A DNA stretch of 64,000 nucleotides. Source: Amylolactobacillus amylophilus DSM 20533 = JCM 1125 (GTDB lineage Bacteria; Bacillota; Bacilli; Lactobacillales; Lactobacillaceae). Of this stretch, positions 25,292 to 33,317 are shown piece by piece. The position numbers and the translations under genes were made by a program. The stretch spans positions 930,001 through 994,000 of the forward strand of contig NZ_CP018888.1 in NCBI RefSeq assembly GCF_001936335.1, in the 5' to 3' direction. Position 1 is the first letter of the stretch; each line of letters begins with the position of its first letter. The notes below the pieces were generated by a model. The model was not told where the DNA came from. It did not search any database and worked only from the letters and a program-made list of their open reading frames with translations.

Positions 25292-27232
25292 GTGAAAATC
25301 AAAGATATCTTAAATAAAGATGCGATGATCATGGACCTAAAAGCGACGACGAAGGAAGCCGCGATTGACGAAATGATTGCTAAAGACGTCCAGGCGGGCG
25401 TAATCGCGGATGCTGCCAAGTATAAGGCAGCAATACTCGCGCGCGAAGCCCAGTCAACTACCGGAATTGGTGATGGTATCGCCATGCCCCATGCAAAGAA
25501 CGATGCAGTTAAACAGACGACGGTTTTGTTTGCAAAGAGCGCGGCAGGCGTTCAGTATGACGCCTTAGATGGCCAACCGGTTCACTTGTTCTTTATGATT
25601 GCAGCGCCAGCAGGAGCAAATAACGAGCACCTGCAGGCATTGGCTACTTTATCTGGTCTACTAATCGATGCTGATCTGGTGGCTCAGTTGAAGAACGCCA
25701 CAATGCCTGACGAGATTATCGCGTTGTTTAGTGCCGCTGAGAGTGCAAAAGAGGAGCGGGATGCTGCTGCAGATCAGAAAGAAAAGGCCGCCCAGGCAAC
25801 AAAGTCTGCTGCGACAAATGGCGAGAAGCCGTATATTGTTGCAGTTACTGCATGTATTACGGGAATCGCCCACACCTACATGGCAGAGGAGGCTTTAAAA
25901 AAAGCTGGTGAGAAATTGGGTATCGATATCAAGGTCGAGACCAACGGCTCGGAAGGCGTGAAGCACCTTTTGACTAACGACGATATCAAGCGTGCTCAGG
26001 GTGTAATCATTACTGCTGATAAGAAGGTGGCGATGGATAGATTCGATGGTAAGCAACTGATTCATCGGCCTGTCATTGACGGAATCAAGAAGCCGGAGGA
26101 ACTGATTAACGATATTCTCGCTAATGAGGGACAAACTTTCCATGCTGCAAATAATGAGACGGTGGAGGAAACAACCACTGGCGACAATGAGTCGGCAGGA
26201 CGGAAAGTTTATACCAGCTTGATGAATGGTGTTTCGAATATGCTACCATTCGTCGTTGGTGGCGGTATCTTGATGGCGGCTTCCTTTGCCATCGAGAACT
26301 TTGTCGGTGCCCACTCACTTTGGTTCACGTTCTTTAATCATGTTGGTAACTGGGCATTTAGCTTCTTACTTCCCGTATTAGCAGCGTATATTGCTGAAGC
26401 AATCGGTGATCGTCCTGCCCTCATGCCAGGATTTGTTGGTGGGTACATGGCATCTCTTGCAGCTGCAAGTATCGTGAAGTCAGACTCGCCAGCCGGATTT
26501 TTGGGAGCCTTGGTTGCCGGCTTTCTCGCAGGTTACGTGACCCTATTCTGGAAGAGAGTCTTCAGAAATTTGCCTAAGTCATTAGAAGGGCTGAAGCCAA
26601 TCTTCATCCTGCCAATTCTTGGTTTAGCCACTGTGGGTGCGTTGATGTTCTTCGCAGTCAACCCAGTCTTTGGCTTCCTCAACGGAATTATTACGAATTT
26701 CTTGTCGAACATGGGTACAGCAAATGCCGTTCTTTTAGGTGGCGTGCTTGGTGGAATGATGGCCATCGATATGGGTGGTCCATTTAACAAGGCGGCCTAT
26801 GTCTTCGCTATCGGTGCATTTACCGCAACGAAAAACGGGGATTTAATGGCAGCAGTGATGATTGGTGGGATGATTCCACCACTTGCGATTGCAATTGCAA
26901 CATCTGTTTGGCCAAAGAAGTGGACCAAAGAAGAGCGCACAGCAGGAATTTCAAACTACGTTCTCGGGATCTCCTTCATTACTGAAGGTGCCATTCCGTT
27001 CGCTGCCAAGGATCCATTAAGAATCATTACCTCAAGTGTAATTGGTTCGGCAATCGGCGGTGCATTATCACAGTTGATGCATGTCAGTGTTCCAGCACCA
27101 CATGGCGGAATCTTTGCCGCACTCTTCCTCTCAAACAACTTAATTGGCTTCCTAGTTGCATTAATTATTGGCGCAATTATCTCTGCAGTTATTTTAGGTT
27201 TCTGGAAGAAACCTGTGGTTCAAGCAGGATAA
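25292..27232 (+). CDS. fruA: Fructose PTS enzyme IIABC
   Basis: 646-residue fused permease. IIA domain (1-145) with the phosphorylated His in GIAMPHAKND, IIB domain (about 175-270) with active Cys in VAVTACITGIAHTYMAEE, and IIC (about 300-646) with eight or more membrane segments. Imports fructose as fructose 1-phosphate. The start is GTG with GAGGTG before it. A strong terminator follows. Confidence 0.96.
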   Translation: MKIKDILNKDAMIMDLKATTKEAAIDEMIAKDVQAGVIADAAKYKAAILAREAQSTTGIGDGIAMPHAKNDAVKQTTVLFAKSAAGVQYDALDGQPVHLFFMIAAPAGANNEHLQALATLSGLLIDADLVAQLKNATMPDEIIALFSAAESAKEERDAAADQKEKAAQATKSAATNGEKPYIVAVTACITGIAHTYMAEEALKKAGEKLGIDIKVETNGSEGVKHLLTNDDIKRAQGVIITADKKVAMDRFDGKQLIHRPVIDGIKKPEELINDILANEGQTFHAANNETVEETTTGDNESAGRKVYTSLMNGVSNMLPFVVGGGILMAASFAIENFVGAHSLWFTFFNHVGNWAFSFLLPVLAAYIAEAIGDRPALMPGFVGGYMASLAAASIVKSDSPAGFLGALVAGFLAGYVTLFWKRVFRNLPKSLEGLKPIFILPILGLATVGALMFFAVNPVFGFLNGIITNFLSNMGTANAVLLGGVLGGMMAIDMGGPFNKAAYVFAIGAFTATKNGDLMAAVMIGGMIPPLAIAIATSVWPKKWTKEERTAGISNYVLGISFITEGAIPFAAKDPLRIITSSVIGSAIGGALSQLMHVSVPAPHGGIFAALFLSNNLIGFLVALIIGAIISAVILGFWKKPVVQAG

Positions 27233-27290
27233 TGAAATAGGAGAATTGAACTGACCCCCTAATTTTACAAATTTCCCCAGTTTATACTCA

Positions 27291-27324
27291 AAAGGCGTTA
27301 GGCAAAAGTGTCTAACGCCTTTTT
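27291..27324 (+). terminator. Terminator of the fructose operon
   Basis: AAAGGCGTTAG pairs with CTAACGCCTTT and is followed by T-run. Confidence 0.92.
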
Positions 27325-27462
27325 GGCGGGCTAAATACCTAGCCCTCAGATACTTTTATAGTCCTTGAACACAGCAACTATTTTTTCACGAATGGCGCAA
27401 TTTTCTTAATGATGTTTTCTATACTAGAGCAATAAAGCAAAGGAGGATTTGCTGTATGAGCA

Positions 27463-27522
27463 ATGGTGGCAGTTTTAGCACAAATAGTCGGGATTATTTT
27501 ACTGGGTCTCTGGCATAAATAA
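27463..27522 (+). CDS. Possible 19-residue hydrophobic peptide
   Basis: The frame from ATG 27463 gives MVAVLAQIVGIILLGLWHK, a single membrane-spanning peptide with a basic end. A strong ribosome binding site, AAAGGAGG (27439-27446), lies 16 bases upstream, too far for this ATG, but 9 bases before another ATG at 27456 in a different frame (20 codons, polar). TATACT at 27420-27425 could be a -10. Either the hydrophobic frame is the true product after a small indel or coupled start, or neither is real. Type I toxins have this look, but I do not recognise the family. Confidence 0.3.
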   Translation: MVAVLAQIVGIILLGLWHK

Positions 27523-27574
27523 AGAACTAAGGTTTTTGACTAGAACCCGGTAATATTTAATTAAAGGGTTAAAA

Positions 27575-28609
27575 ATTAAAAAATCAAACACGCCTAATAA
27601 TAAATATGCAACCGTAATTTCGCAGAACCATCAACTCTACTTAATTTCTGTCAATGAAAGTTCTGGCAATCACCAAGTTATGGCGGAGATATCTGGACAG
27701 ATGGCATACTCAATCAGTTCTGTGGAACAATATCCTGTTGTTGGCGATCGGGTTGAGGTAAGTTACTCCGAGAATGATGATGTTGCGATCATCCATCGTA
27801 TCTTGCCGCGCAAAAGCCTTTTATCTAGAGCAAGTTCTGGCGTTGGTCAAGGTGTACAGCCAATTGCGGCTAATGTTGATACCGTGTTTATCACGATGGC
27901 GTTAGACCATAACTTCAACTTGAGGAGAATGGAGCGGTACCTCACAATTGTCTGGGACAGTGGCGCACAGCCAGTGATTGTTCTGACGAAGGCAGGCTTA
28001 ACCACTGATTTAGAAAATCAGTTAGCGCAAGTTAGTGAAATTGCTTTAGGTGTAACCACCTTCGTCACAAGTGACAGTGACTTTTCTGAAATTGCTAATT
28101 TTCTAACACAAAATCCACAAACAGTAGTTTTCGTTGGTTCTTCCGGGGTTGGCAAATCAACGCTAATTAATCGGCTATTAGGCTATGAGGCCATGGCGAC
28201 AAGCGAAAACAGGGAGAGTGATTCTAAAGGACGGCACACAACAACTAACCGTCAACTTTTTTCGTTGGCAAACGGAACGCAGATTATTGACACACCAGGA
28301 ATGCGGGAACTCCAAGTTGATACTGGTGACTCCAGCGCCACTTTCGCTGATATTGAGGAATTAGCAACACGGTGTAAGTTCCGTAATTGTACCCACAAAA
28401 GTGAACCGGGATGCGCCATTATTGAGGCAGTTGATACTGGCAAACTGTCAGCCGAGCGCTTTGCTAACTACCTCAAGATTTCGCGCGAGAATAGATATTC
28501 GCGAATGAATACAACCGAGATTGCAGCGGATAAGTTTAGGCGTCACTTTGGTGGTAAGTCTGGCGCCAAAGCGGTGCGTGATATTAAGAAAGGTAAACGA
28601 TTAAATTAG
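27575..28609 (+). CDS. rsgA: Ribosome small-subunit GTPase RsgA, probable AUU start
   Basis: Circularly permuted GTPase of about 344 residues that helps mature the 30S subunit. Order: OB-fold domain, then G4 (VLTKAGL), G1 (GSSGVGKST), G3 (DTPG), and a C-terminal zinc knuckle CKFRNCTHKSEPGC. The first ATG is at 27680, but the OB-fold clearly begins upstream: KYATVISQNHQLYLISV is encoded in the same frame from about 27600. No ATG, GTG or TTG exists between the in-frame stop near 27551 and 27680. ATT at 27575 has AAAGGG six bases before and gives the normal family length, so I take it as the start. ATG 27680 would give 309 residues lacking the first OB-fold strands. Confidence 0.85.
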   Translation: MKKSNTPNNKYATVISQNHQLYLISVNESSGNHQVMAEISGQMAYSISSVEQYPVVGDRVEVSYSENDDVAIIHRILPRKSLLSRASSGVGQGVQPIAANVDTVFITMALDHNFNLRRMERYLTIVWDSGAQPVIVLTKAGLTTDLENQLAQVSEIALGVTTFVTSDSDFSEIANFLTQNPQTVVFVGSSGVGKSTLINRLLGYEAMATSENRESDSKGRHTTTNRQLFSLANGTQIIDTPGMRELQVDTGDSSATFADIEELATRCKFRNCTHKSEPGCAIIEAVDTGKLSAERFANYLKISRENRYSRMNTTEIAADKFRRHFGGKSGAKAVRDIKKGKRLN

Positions 28610-28611
28610 GT

Positions 28612-28749
28612 ATGATTGCTGCACAGGTCTATTTATTTGATACATCCGCCAGTGCGGGGAGTTCGATATCTTTTATTGAAACGATGAGTGATGTGGATTT
28701 TTACCAGCTAGCTCAAATCGTCCAATATAATTTTGGTTTACCATTTTAA
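28612..28749 (+). CDS. Small hypothetical protein, 45 residues
   Basis: Starts two bases after rsgA. The product (MIAAQVYLFDTSASAG...IVQYNFGLPF) has no recognisable family. No good ribosome binding site is seen; translation would depend on coupling to rsgA. Codon use looks normal. It may be real or chance. Confidence 0.3.
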   Translation: MIAAQVYLFDTSASAGSSISFIETMSDVDFYQLAQIVQYNFGLPF

Positions 28750-28769
28750 ATTATTTTTCCGTTTTTCTA

Positions 28770-28798
28770 TTGACAGTAAAAATAAATACTTGTATGCT
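28770..28798 (+). promoter_or_regulatory. Promoter of the T-box amino-acid ABC operon
   Basis: TTGACA (28770-28775), 17 bases, TATGCT (28793-28798): a near-consensus sigma-A promoter. The T-box leader begins right behind it. Confidence 0.85.
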
Positions 28799-28805
28799 TA
28801 GCACA

Positions 28806-29063
28806 ATTCAAATTTGATGTTTCGTCGGACGATGTTTTGGATCGGTCATTTCAGAGAGAGCTTGGTCGCTGGAAAAGCTTATGACTCCCAATCCGCACAG
28901 CCGACGGGTCAAATAGGCGATCATTATGGAAATAATGCGGTTGAACCGATATCACTGCAGTTACAAACTGCTTGAGGCACTGCTCGTGAGAGTATTGCAA
29001 ACTTGAGGTGGGACCGTGTATTTACACCCTCGAAGTCAAAACGACTTCGGGGGTGTTTTTTTG
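28806..29063 (+). ncRNA. T-box riboswitch leader
   Basis: Stem I base CGTCGG (28823-28828) pairs with CCGACG (28911-28916), and inside it GGTCAT with ATGACT. AGAGAG lies at the expected place. The T-box bulge reads GGTGGGACCG (29007-29016). The antiterminator GAGG...TGT can pair with ACA-CCCTC and competes with a terminator stem 29024-29056 followed by seven T. The leader thus senses an uncharged tRNA. I could not read the specifier codon with confidence, so the amino acid is open. Confidence 0.9.
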
Positions 29064-29076
29064 TGGAGGTAGAAAG

Positions 29077-29724
29077 ATGGATTTTAAATACTTAGGTGAA
29101 ATTTTCCCTGCGTTGATGAACGGGACCTTGATGACGTTAAACATCTTCGTCGTGACCCTGGTAATCTCGATTCCGTTAGGTTTACTGCTGGCGGTAATTT
29201 TGCGATCGAAAATCAAGATTCTAGAAGCTGTTATCCAGGCCTTTATCTGGTTGATGCGGGGCACGCCGCTGTTGCTCCAATTAATTGTCGTCTTCTATGG
29301 GCTACCGCTCATCGGGCTCGTTTTTGAACGGTATACGGCAGCAATCTTCGCCTTCACGTTAAACTACGCAGCCTACTTTGCCGAAATCTTTCGTGGTGGC
29401 TTCGCCAGTATCGATGGTGGTCAGGTAGAGGCCGCGAAGATGCTAAGGTTTACTAAATGGCAGACATTACGCTATATTACCTTACCTCAGATGCTGAAGA
29501 ATGTTGTGCCAGCACTAGGGAATGAGGTAATTAACTTGGTGAAGGACTCTAGTTTGGTCTACGTCATCGGTTTAGGCGATTTGCTGCGTGCAGGAAATAT
29601 CGCTATGGCAAGAGATGTTACGCTGCTTCCCCTCGTTGGTGTAGGTTTAATCTATTTGTTGTTGATAGGTCTGTTAACGTTCTCGTTGAAGCGTCTGGAA
29701 CAGAAGTTTAGTTATTACCGTTAG
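29077..29724 (+). CDS. Amino-acid ABC transporter permease
   Basis: Membrane subunit of 215 residues with about five spans and the EAA-type loop (QVEAAKMLRFTKWQTLRYITLP, shown as VEAAKMLRF and YITLPQ). Belongs to the His/Glu/Gln/Arg/opine family. The ATG at 29077 has GGAGG 9 bases upstream, just after the T-box terminator. It is the first gene of a permease-ATPase-lipoprotein operon. Confidence 0.92.
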   Translation: MDFKYLGEIFPALMNGTLMTLNIFVVTLVISIPLGLLLAVILRSKIKILEAVIQAFIWLMRGTPLLLQLIVVFYGLPLIGLVFERYTAAIFAFTLNYAAYFAEIFRGGFASIDGGQVEAAKMLRFTKWQTLRYITLPQMLKNVVPALGNEVINLVKDSSLVYVIGLGDLLRAGNIAMARDVTLLPLVGVGLIYLLLIGLLTFSLKRLEQKFSYYR

Positions 29725-29734
29725 GAGAGAGAAT

Positions 29735-30370
29735 ATGTTAGAGCTAAAACAGATTACTAAGAGAAGTAATAATAAGCAAATTTTAAAAGACGTCTCACTG
29801 ACGGCCAGAACCGGCGAGACCCTGACGATAGTTGGACCTAGTGGTGCGGGTAAAACAACTTTACTGCGCGTACTTACTGGTCTGACCAGTTTCGATGCTG
29901 GCCAGGTTTTACTCGATGGAGTGGATGTCACCGGGGAGCTTTCGACGAAAGTAGGTGGCAAAATTGGGGTGGTCTTCCAAGACTTCAATCTATTTCCTCA
30001 ATACACCGCCCTAGAGAATGTTTCTTTACCCTTGAAGCTGGTTTTGAAAATGAGTGCGGCTGACGCTGAACAAAAGGCGCTAGAGTTGCTCCAACGCTTG
30101 GCGTTAACCGAACAGCAGAATAATTACCCCTTCGAACTTTCTGGGGGACAGAAACAGCGGGTGGCCATTGCGCGTGCATTGGCGCTCAAGCCAGAGATTC
30201 TCTGCTATGACGAACCCACCAGCGCGCTCGATCCAGCACTCTCCAGCAGCGTGGCTGAGCTGATTAATGGATTGAAGCTAGACGGGATCACCCAGATTGT
30301 GGTCACGCATGATCTGGCTTTCGCCGAACAGATTGCAGACCAGACTTTCACGCTAGAACCACTACAATAG
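29735..30370 (+). CDS. Amino-acid ABC transporter ATPase
   Basis: ATPase of 211 residues, on the short side for GlnQ-type subunits (usually about 240); the C-terminal tail after the switch His (VVTHDL) is trimmed. Walker A GPSGAGKTT, signature LSGGQKQR and Walker [13 protein letters not shown] are intact. It sits between the permease and the binding protein. Confidence 0.9.
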   Translation: MLELKQITKRSNNKQILKDVSLTARTGETLTIVGPSGAGKTTLLRVLTGLTSFDAGQVLLDGVDVTGELSTKVGGKIGVVFQDFNLFPQYTALENVSLPLKLVLKMSAADAEQKALELLQRLALTEQQNNYPFELSGGQKQRVAIARALALKPEILCYDEPTSALDPALSSSVAELINGLKLDGITQIVVTHDLAFAEQIADQTFTLEPLQ

Positions 30371-30390
30371 GAGAAGACAGGAGCAAACCG

Positions 30391-31197
30391 ATGAAAAACA
30401 AAATTATTGGTATCTTAACGTTATTCGGCACCCTCTTATTACTCACCGGCTGTGGGTTGACGCGTGATCTTAAACAGGTAAATGCTGGCCAAGAAACAAT
30501 CATCGTCGGGCTGGATGAGACGTTTGTGCCAATGGGTTTTCGGGCGAAGAATGGTGAATTGACTGGCTTCGACATCGACTTAGCGCAGGCCGTGAGCAAG
30601 CAGATTAAGCAAAAAATTGCTTTTCAGCCGATCGATTGGGACATGAAAGAGACTGAGCTGAAGAATGGGACGATTGACCTTATCTGGAACGGCTACAGTA
30701 AGACGCCTGCCCGGGAGAAATCGGTGCTGTTCAGCCAGTCATACCTCAGTAATTCACAGGTTGTGATTACCAGAAAGAAGAGTAATATCACTAAGATAGC
30801 TGACCTGACGGGGAAGAAGGTTGGTCTGCAACAGGGTTCATCCGGACAGATGCTCTACGATGAGAAGCCCCAGTTGTTGAAACAACGGGTAAAGGAGACG
30901 GTCCTCTACGATACCTTCAACAATGCGTTCCTGGACCTTAAGGCTGGGCGAATCGACGCAATCATGGGCGACAGCATTTACATTAATTATTATGTTCGTG
31001 AATCTGGTGAGAAGGAGCAGTATCAGCTGGTTGAAACACCATTTATGCCAGAAACTTTCGCTATTGGGATGCGGCCACAGGATCAGCAGTTGAAGGGGCG
31101 GATCGATGCTGCACTCAAAAGCTTGGAGGCAAATGGCACGATGACCAAATTAAGCGAGCGCTGGTTCCAAGAAGATCTGTCGATCCCAGAAAAGTAG
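30391..31197 (+). CDS. Amino-acid ABC transporter substrate-binding lipoprotein
   Basis: 268 residues with signal peptide and lipobox LTGC (Cys near residue 21). The solute-binding domain of family 3 shows GLDETFVPMGFRAKNGELTGFDID (in parts) and the GSSGQMLYDEKP loop. Completes the importer controlled by the T-box; the ligand is most likely the amino acid whose tRNA the leader reads. Confidence 0.92.
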   Translation: MKNKIIGILTLFGTLLLLTGCGLTRDLKQVNAGQETIIVGLDETFVPMGFRAKNGELTGFDIDLAQAVSKQIKQKIAFQPIDWDMKETELKNGTIDLIWNGYSKTPAREKSVLFSQSYLSNSQVVITRKKSNITKIADLTGKKVGLQQGSSGQMLYDEKPQLLKQRVKETVLYDTFNNAFLDLKAGRIDAIMGDSIYINYYVRESGEKEQYQLVETPFMPETFAIGMRPQDQQLKGRIDAALKSLEANGTMTKLSERWFQEDLSIPEK

Positions 31198-31234
31198 CGG
31201 TTATATTTGCAATTTTGCTCAAATACAGTTAAAT

Positions 31235-31246
31235 TTAACAAGTTAA
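31235..31246 (+). promoter_or_regulatory. AdcR/Zur-type zinc operator
   Basis: TTAACAAGTTAA is close to the AdcR box of Lactobacillales and streptococci (TTAACNNGTTAA, perfect palindromic arms). It lies 43 bases before a zinc-type ABC gene, a suitable place for zinc-dependent repression. Confidence 0.7.
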
Positions 31247-31288
31247 AGTTATTAATTAATAGTAAGTAAATGTATTTGGGGAATTAAT

Positions 31289-31960
31289 TTGGAGAATATT
31301 CTAGAGGTACACGATTTAGGAATGACATTCGATAATCAGGTGGTCTTCAGTGGGCTAAACTTCCAGTTGACACCTGGTTCAAAGACGGCGATTCTGGGCG
31401 AGAATGGTTCTGGTAAGACGACGCTGATTCGGATTATCATGGGGATCTTGACGCCAACTAGTGGCTCGATTACCCTGGGCGATGTGGACAACCGACCGAT
31501 CAAGATTGGTTACGTACCCCAATTTCGTAACATTGATAAGGACTATCCCTTGTCGTTACGCAGTTTCATCGAACTGAATGCCCCTTTGGTGAAGAATGCT
31601 GCCTACAAAAAGCGCGTTGCAGATGTACTAGCAAAGACGGAGCTCACAGAAATTTCTGACTACCGTTTAGGCCGAGCCAGTGGGGGTCAGAAACAGCGCG
31701 CGTATCTGGCTCAGGCACTTTTAGAGCAGCCAGATTTAATCATCTTAGATGAGGCGACTGCTAGCCTAGATCCCGTTGCGAAAGAGACTCTGCTAAACGT
31801 TCTAGACAAGCTCAACAAATCAGAAGGGTTGACGATTCTCTTCACAACACACGACATACCACTCGCCCATGAGCACATGGATGACTACGTGTTCTTCGAT
31901 AGTGGGGAGATTACGACGGGTAAAATGAGAGATTTCAATGAACGTGAGGTGTTAGATTAA
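31289..31960 (+). CDS. adcC: Zinc/manganese ABC transporter ATPase
   Basis: ATPase of 223 residues of the metal-uptake (AdcC/ZnuC) family: Walker A GENGSGKTT, signature ASGGQKQR (first residue changed from Leu-Ser), Walker B LIILDEATASLD, His switch TTHD. The start is TTG with GGGGA at 7 bases. The stop overlaps the permease start. Zinc is favoured by the operator; manganese is the alternative. Confidence 0.85.
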   Translation: MENILEVHDLGMTFDNQVVFSGLNFQLTPGSKTAILGENGSGKTTLIRIIMGILTPTSGSITLGDVDNRPIKIGYVPQFRNIDKDYPLSLRSFIELNAPLVKNAAYKKRVADVLAKTELTEISDYRLGRASGGQKQRAYLAQALLEQPDLIILDEATASLDPVAKETLLNVLDKLNKSEGLTILFTTHDIPLAHEHMDDYVFFDSGEITTGKMRDFNEREVLD

Positions 31961-32751
31961 TGTTTGCATATGATTTCATGCGGTACGCATTTCTAGCCAG
32001 CACATTTATTGCCATCACCACCGGGGTTGTAGGTGTCTTCGTTGTCGCCCGTAACCTGAGCTTTCTGGCACATACACTTTCCGAGATTGGCTTTGCCGGG
32101 GCAGCCTTTGCGGTTTTTCTCGGTATTTCACCGTTGTGGGGGATGCTGTTGTTTACGCTGCTAGGCTCGGTTGGCGTCGGTGGATTGAGCCTCAGGACCA
32201 CGCAGAAGGAGTCTTCAATTAGTGCAATTTCTGCTCTGTTCATTGGCCTCGGAATCCTCTTCCTCTCAATCTCTTCGTCAAGTAGTCGCTACGCTACGAG
32301 TATTCTCTTTGGTAGTATCATCGGCGTTGATTTATCTGGCGTAACCCGCCTCGTGATTCTGTCAGTGGTAGTACTGTTCATTATCGCAATCTTCTACCGC
32401 GGCTTGAAATTCACGTCGTTTGACTATCTGGGGGCACAGGCGCATAGACTGAAAACGAACATGCTGAGCGTGATCTTCTTGATCGTGCTGGCAATGAGTG
32501 TGAGCGTGGGCTCACAAATAGTCGGTTCGATGTTAGTCTTCATCCTCCTGACTTTACCTGCTTCAACCGCAAAGTTCTTAGGTAAAACGGTACCGCAGAT
32601 GATTGCCTGGTCAGTTGGGCTTGCGCTGGCCGGTGTCTGGGGGGGACTGCTACTCGGCTACTTGACTAACCTACCTGTCACGTTCTTCATCTCCGCCATC
32701 GAAGTAATCTTCTATTTAATTGTTTATGTCTATCATCTCAAACATAACTAG
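31960..32751 (+). CDS. adcB: Zinc/manganese ABC transporter permease
   Basis: Membrane protein of 263 residues with about eight spans, family ABC-3 (ZnuB/AdcB/MntB). Early motif AHTLSEIGFAGAAFA and later SVGSQIVGSMLVF are typical. No binding-protein gene (AdcA) is adjacent, so it must be encoded elsewhere. Confidence 0.87.
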   Translation: MFAYDFMRYAFLASTFIAITTGVVGVFVVARNLSFLAHTLSEIGFAGAAFAVFLGISPLWGMLLFTLLGSVGVGGLSLRTTQKESSISAISALFIGLGILFLSISSSSSRYATSILFGSIIGVDLSGVTRLVILSVVVLFIIAIFYRGLKFTSFDYLGAQAHRLKTNMLSVIFLIVLAMSVSVGSQIVGSMLVFILLTLPASTAKFLGKTVPQMIAWSVGLALAGVWGGLLLGYLTNLPVTFFISAIEVIFYLIVYVYHLKHN

Positions 32752-32870
32752 GAATCATTTGCCGAGTGATTTAGCGTAACTTTTTCTTGAAAAAAGCGAT
32801 TTATATTTGTAAGCGGCACCAACAAGTGCTAAGATTAGCTCAAATCAGATATTAGATATATACCACAAGA

Positions 32871-32918
32871 GGTAGAGACCGATGAGAATTATAGTTTACT
32901 CATCAACTCTACCTTTTT
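32871..32918 (+). terminator. Strong terminator hairpin in a gene-free stretch
   Basis: GGTAGAG/CTCTACC and inner GATGAG/CTCATC form a long stem with T-run. It ends either the zinc operon read-through or a short orphan RNA starting around 32790-32830. Confidence 0.75.
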
Positions 32919-33036
32919 GTGTACCCGCCAATAAGTGTAGTGTTGACGAATTGTTAATCAACACAGCTTTTGGGAGGTGATTGCCGTAAAAATAAATTAA
33001 TCCTCCAGTCATGATTTTATTTTTAGGAGGCTTATT

Positions 33037-33210
33037 ATGGTTGAAACTAATACGAGAACGAAGAAAGAAATGAAGAAGGACCACTTGGAGCAGATTTAGT
33101 GGATCAGGCGTCAGAACTTTGTGCAGCGTGAGAAGAACGTCGAGAAAGTTCGACCATCAAAGTCCAATAACCGCGGTAATCAGATCTTCAATCGTGGGCG
33201 AACCGTTTAA
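33037..33210 (+). pseudogene. Small basic protein gene with in-frame amber stop
   Basis: AGGAGG and ATG 33037 open a frame of 20 residues (MVETNTRTKKEMKKDHLEQI) ending in TAG at 33097. The same frame goes on for 36 more codons (WIRRQNFVQREKNVEKVRPS, then SNNRGNQIFNRGRTV) to TAA at 33208. Composition on both sides of the TAG is alike, so a 57-residue basic protein is probably broken by a nonsense mutation. CCTCC at 33002-33006 can pair with the GGAGG of the ribosome binding site, a possible translation switch. Confidence 0.55.
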
Positions 33211-33246
33211 TATAGCGGATAAAAAATCCGGAAATTTCAACACAAG

Positions 33247-33279
33247 AAAAGGATACCTCAGAAGAGGTATCCTTTTTTG
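33247..33279 (+). terminator. Terminator after the small basic gene
   Basis: AAGGATACCTC and GAGGTATCCTT pair and are followed by TTTT; also suited to end pepF transcripts from the other strand. Confidence 0.85.
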
Positions 33280-33317
33280 TTCTGGCCAGGTTGCCGTAAA
33301 GTAACGCTAGCTTATAC

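Noticed and set aside
28823-28916. Reading the T-box specifier codon (e.g. ATG or GAC-like triplets)
   Set aside because: The internal loop can be drawn in more than one way by eye, so the triplet would be a guess.
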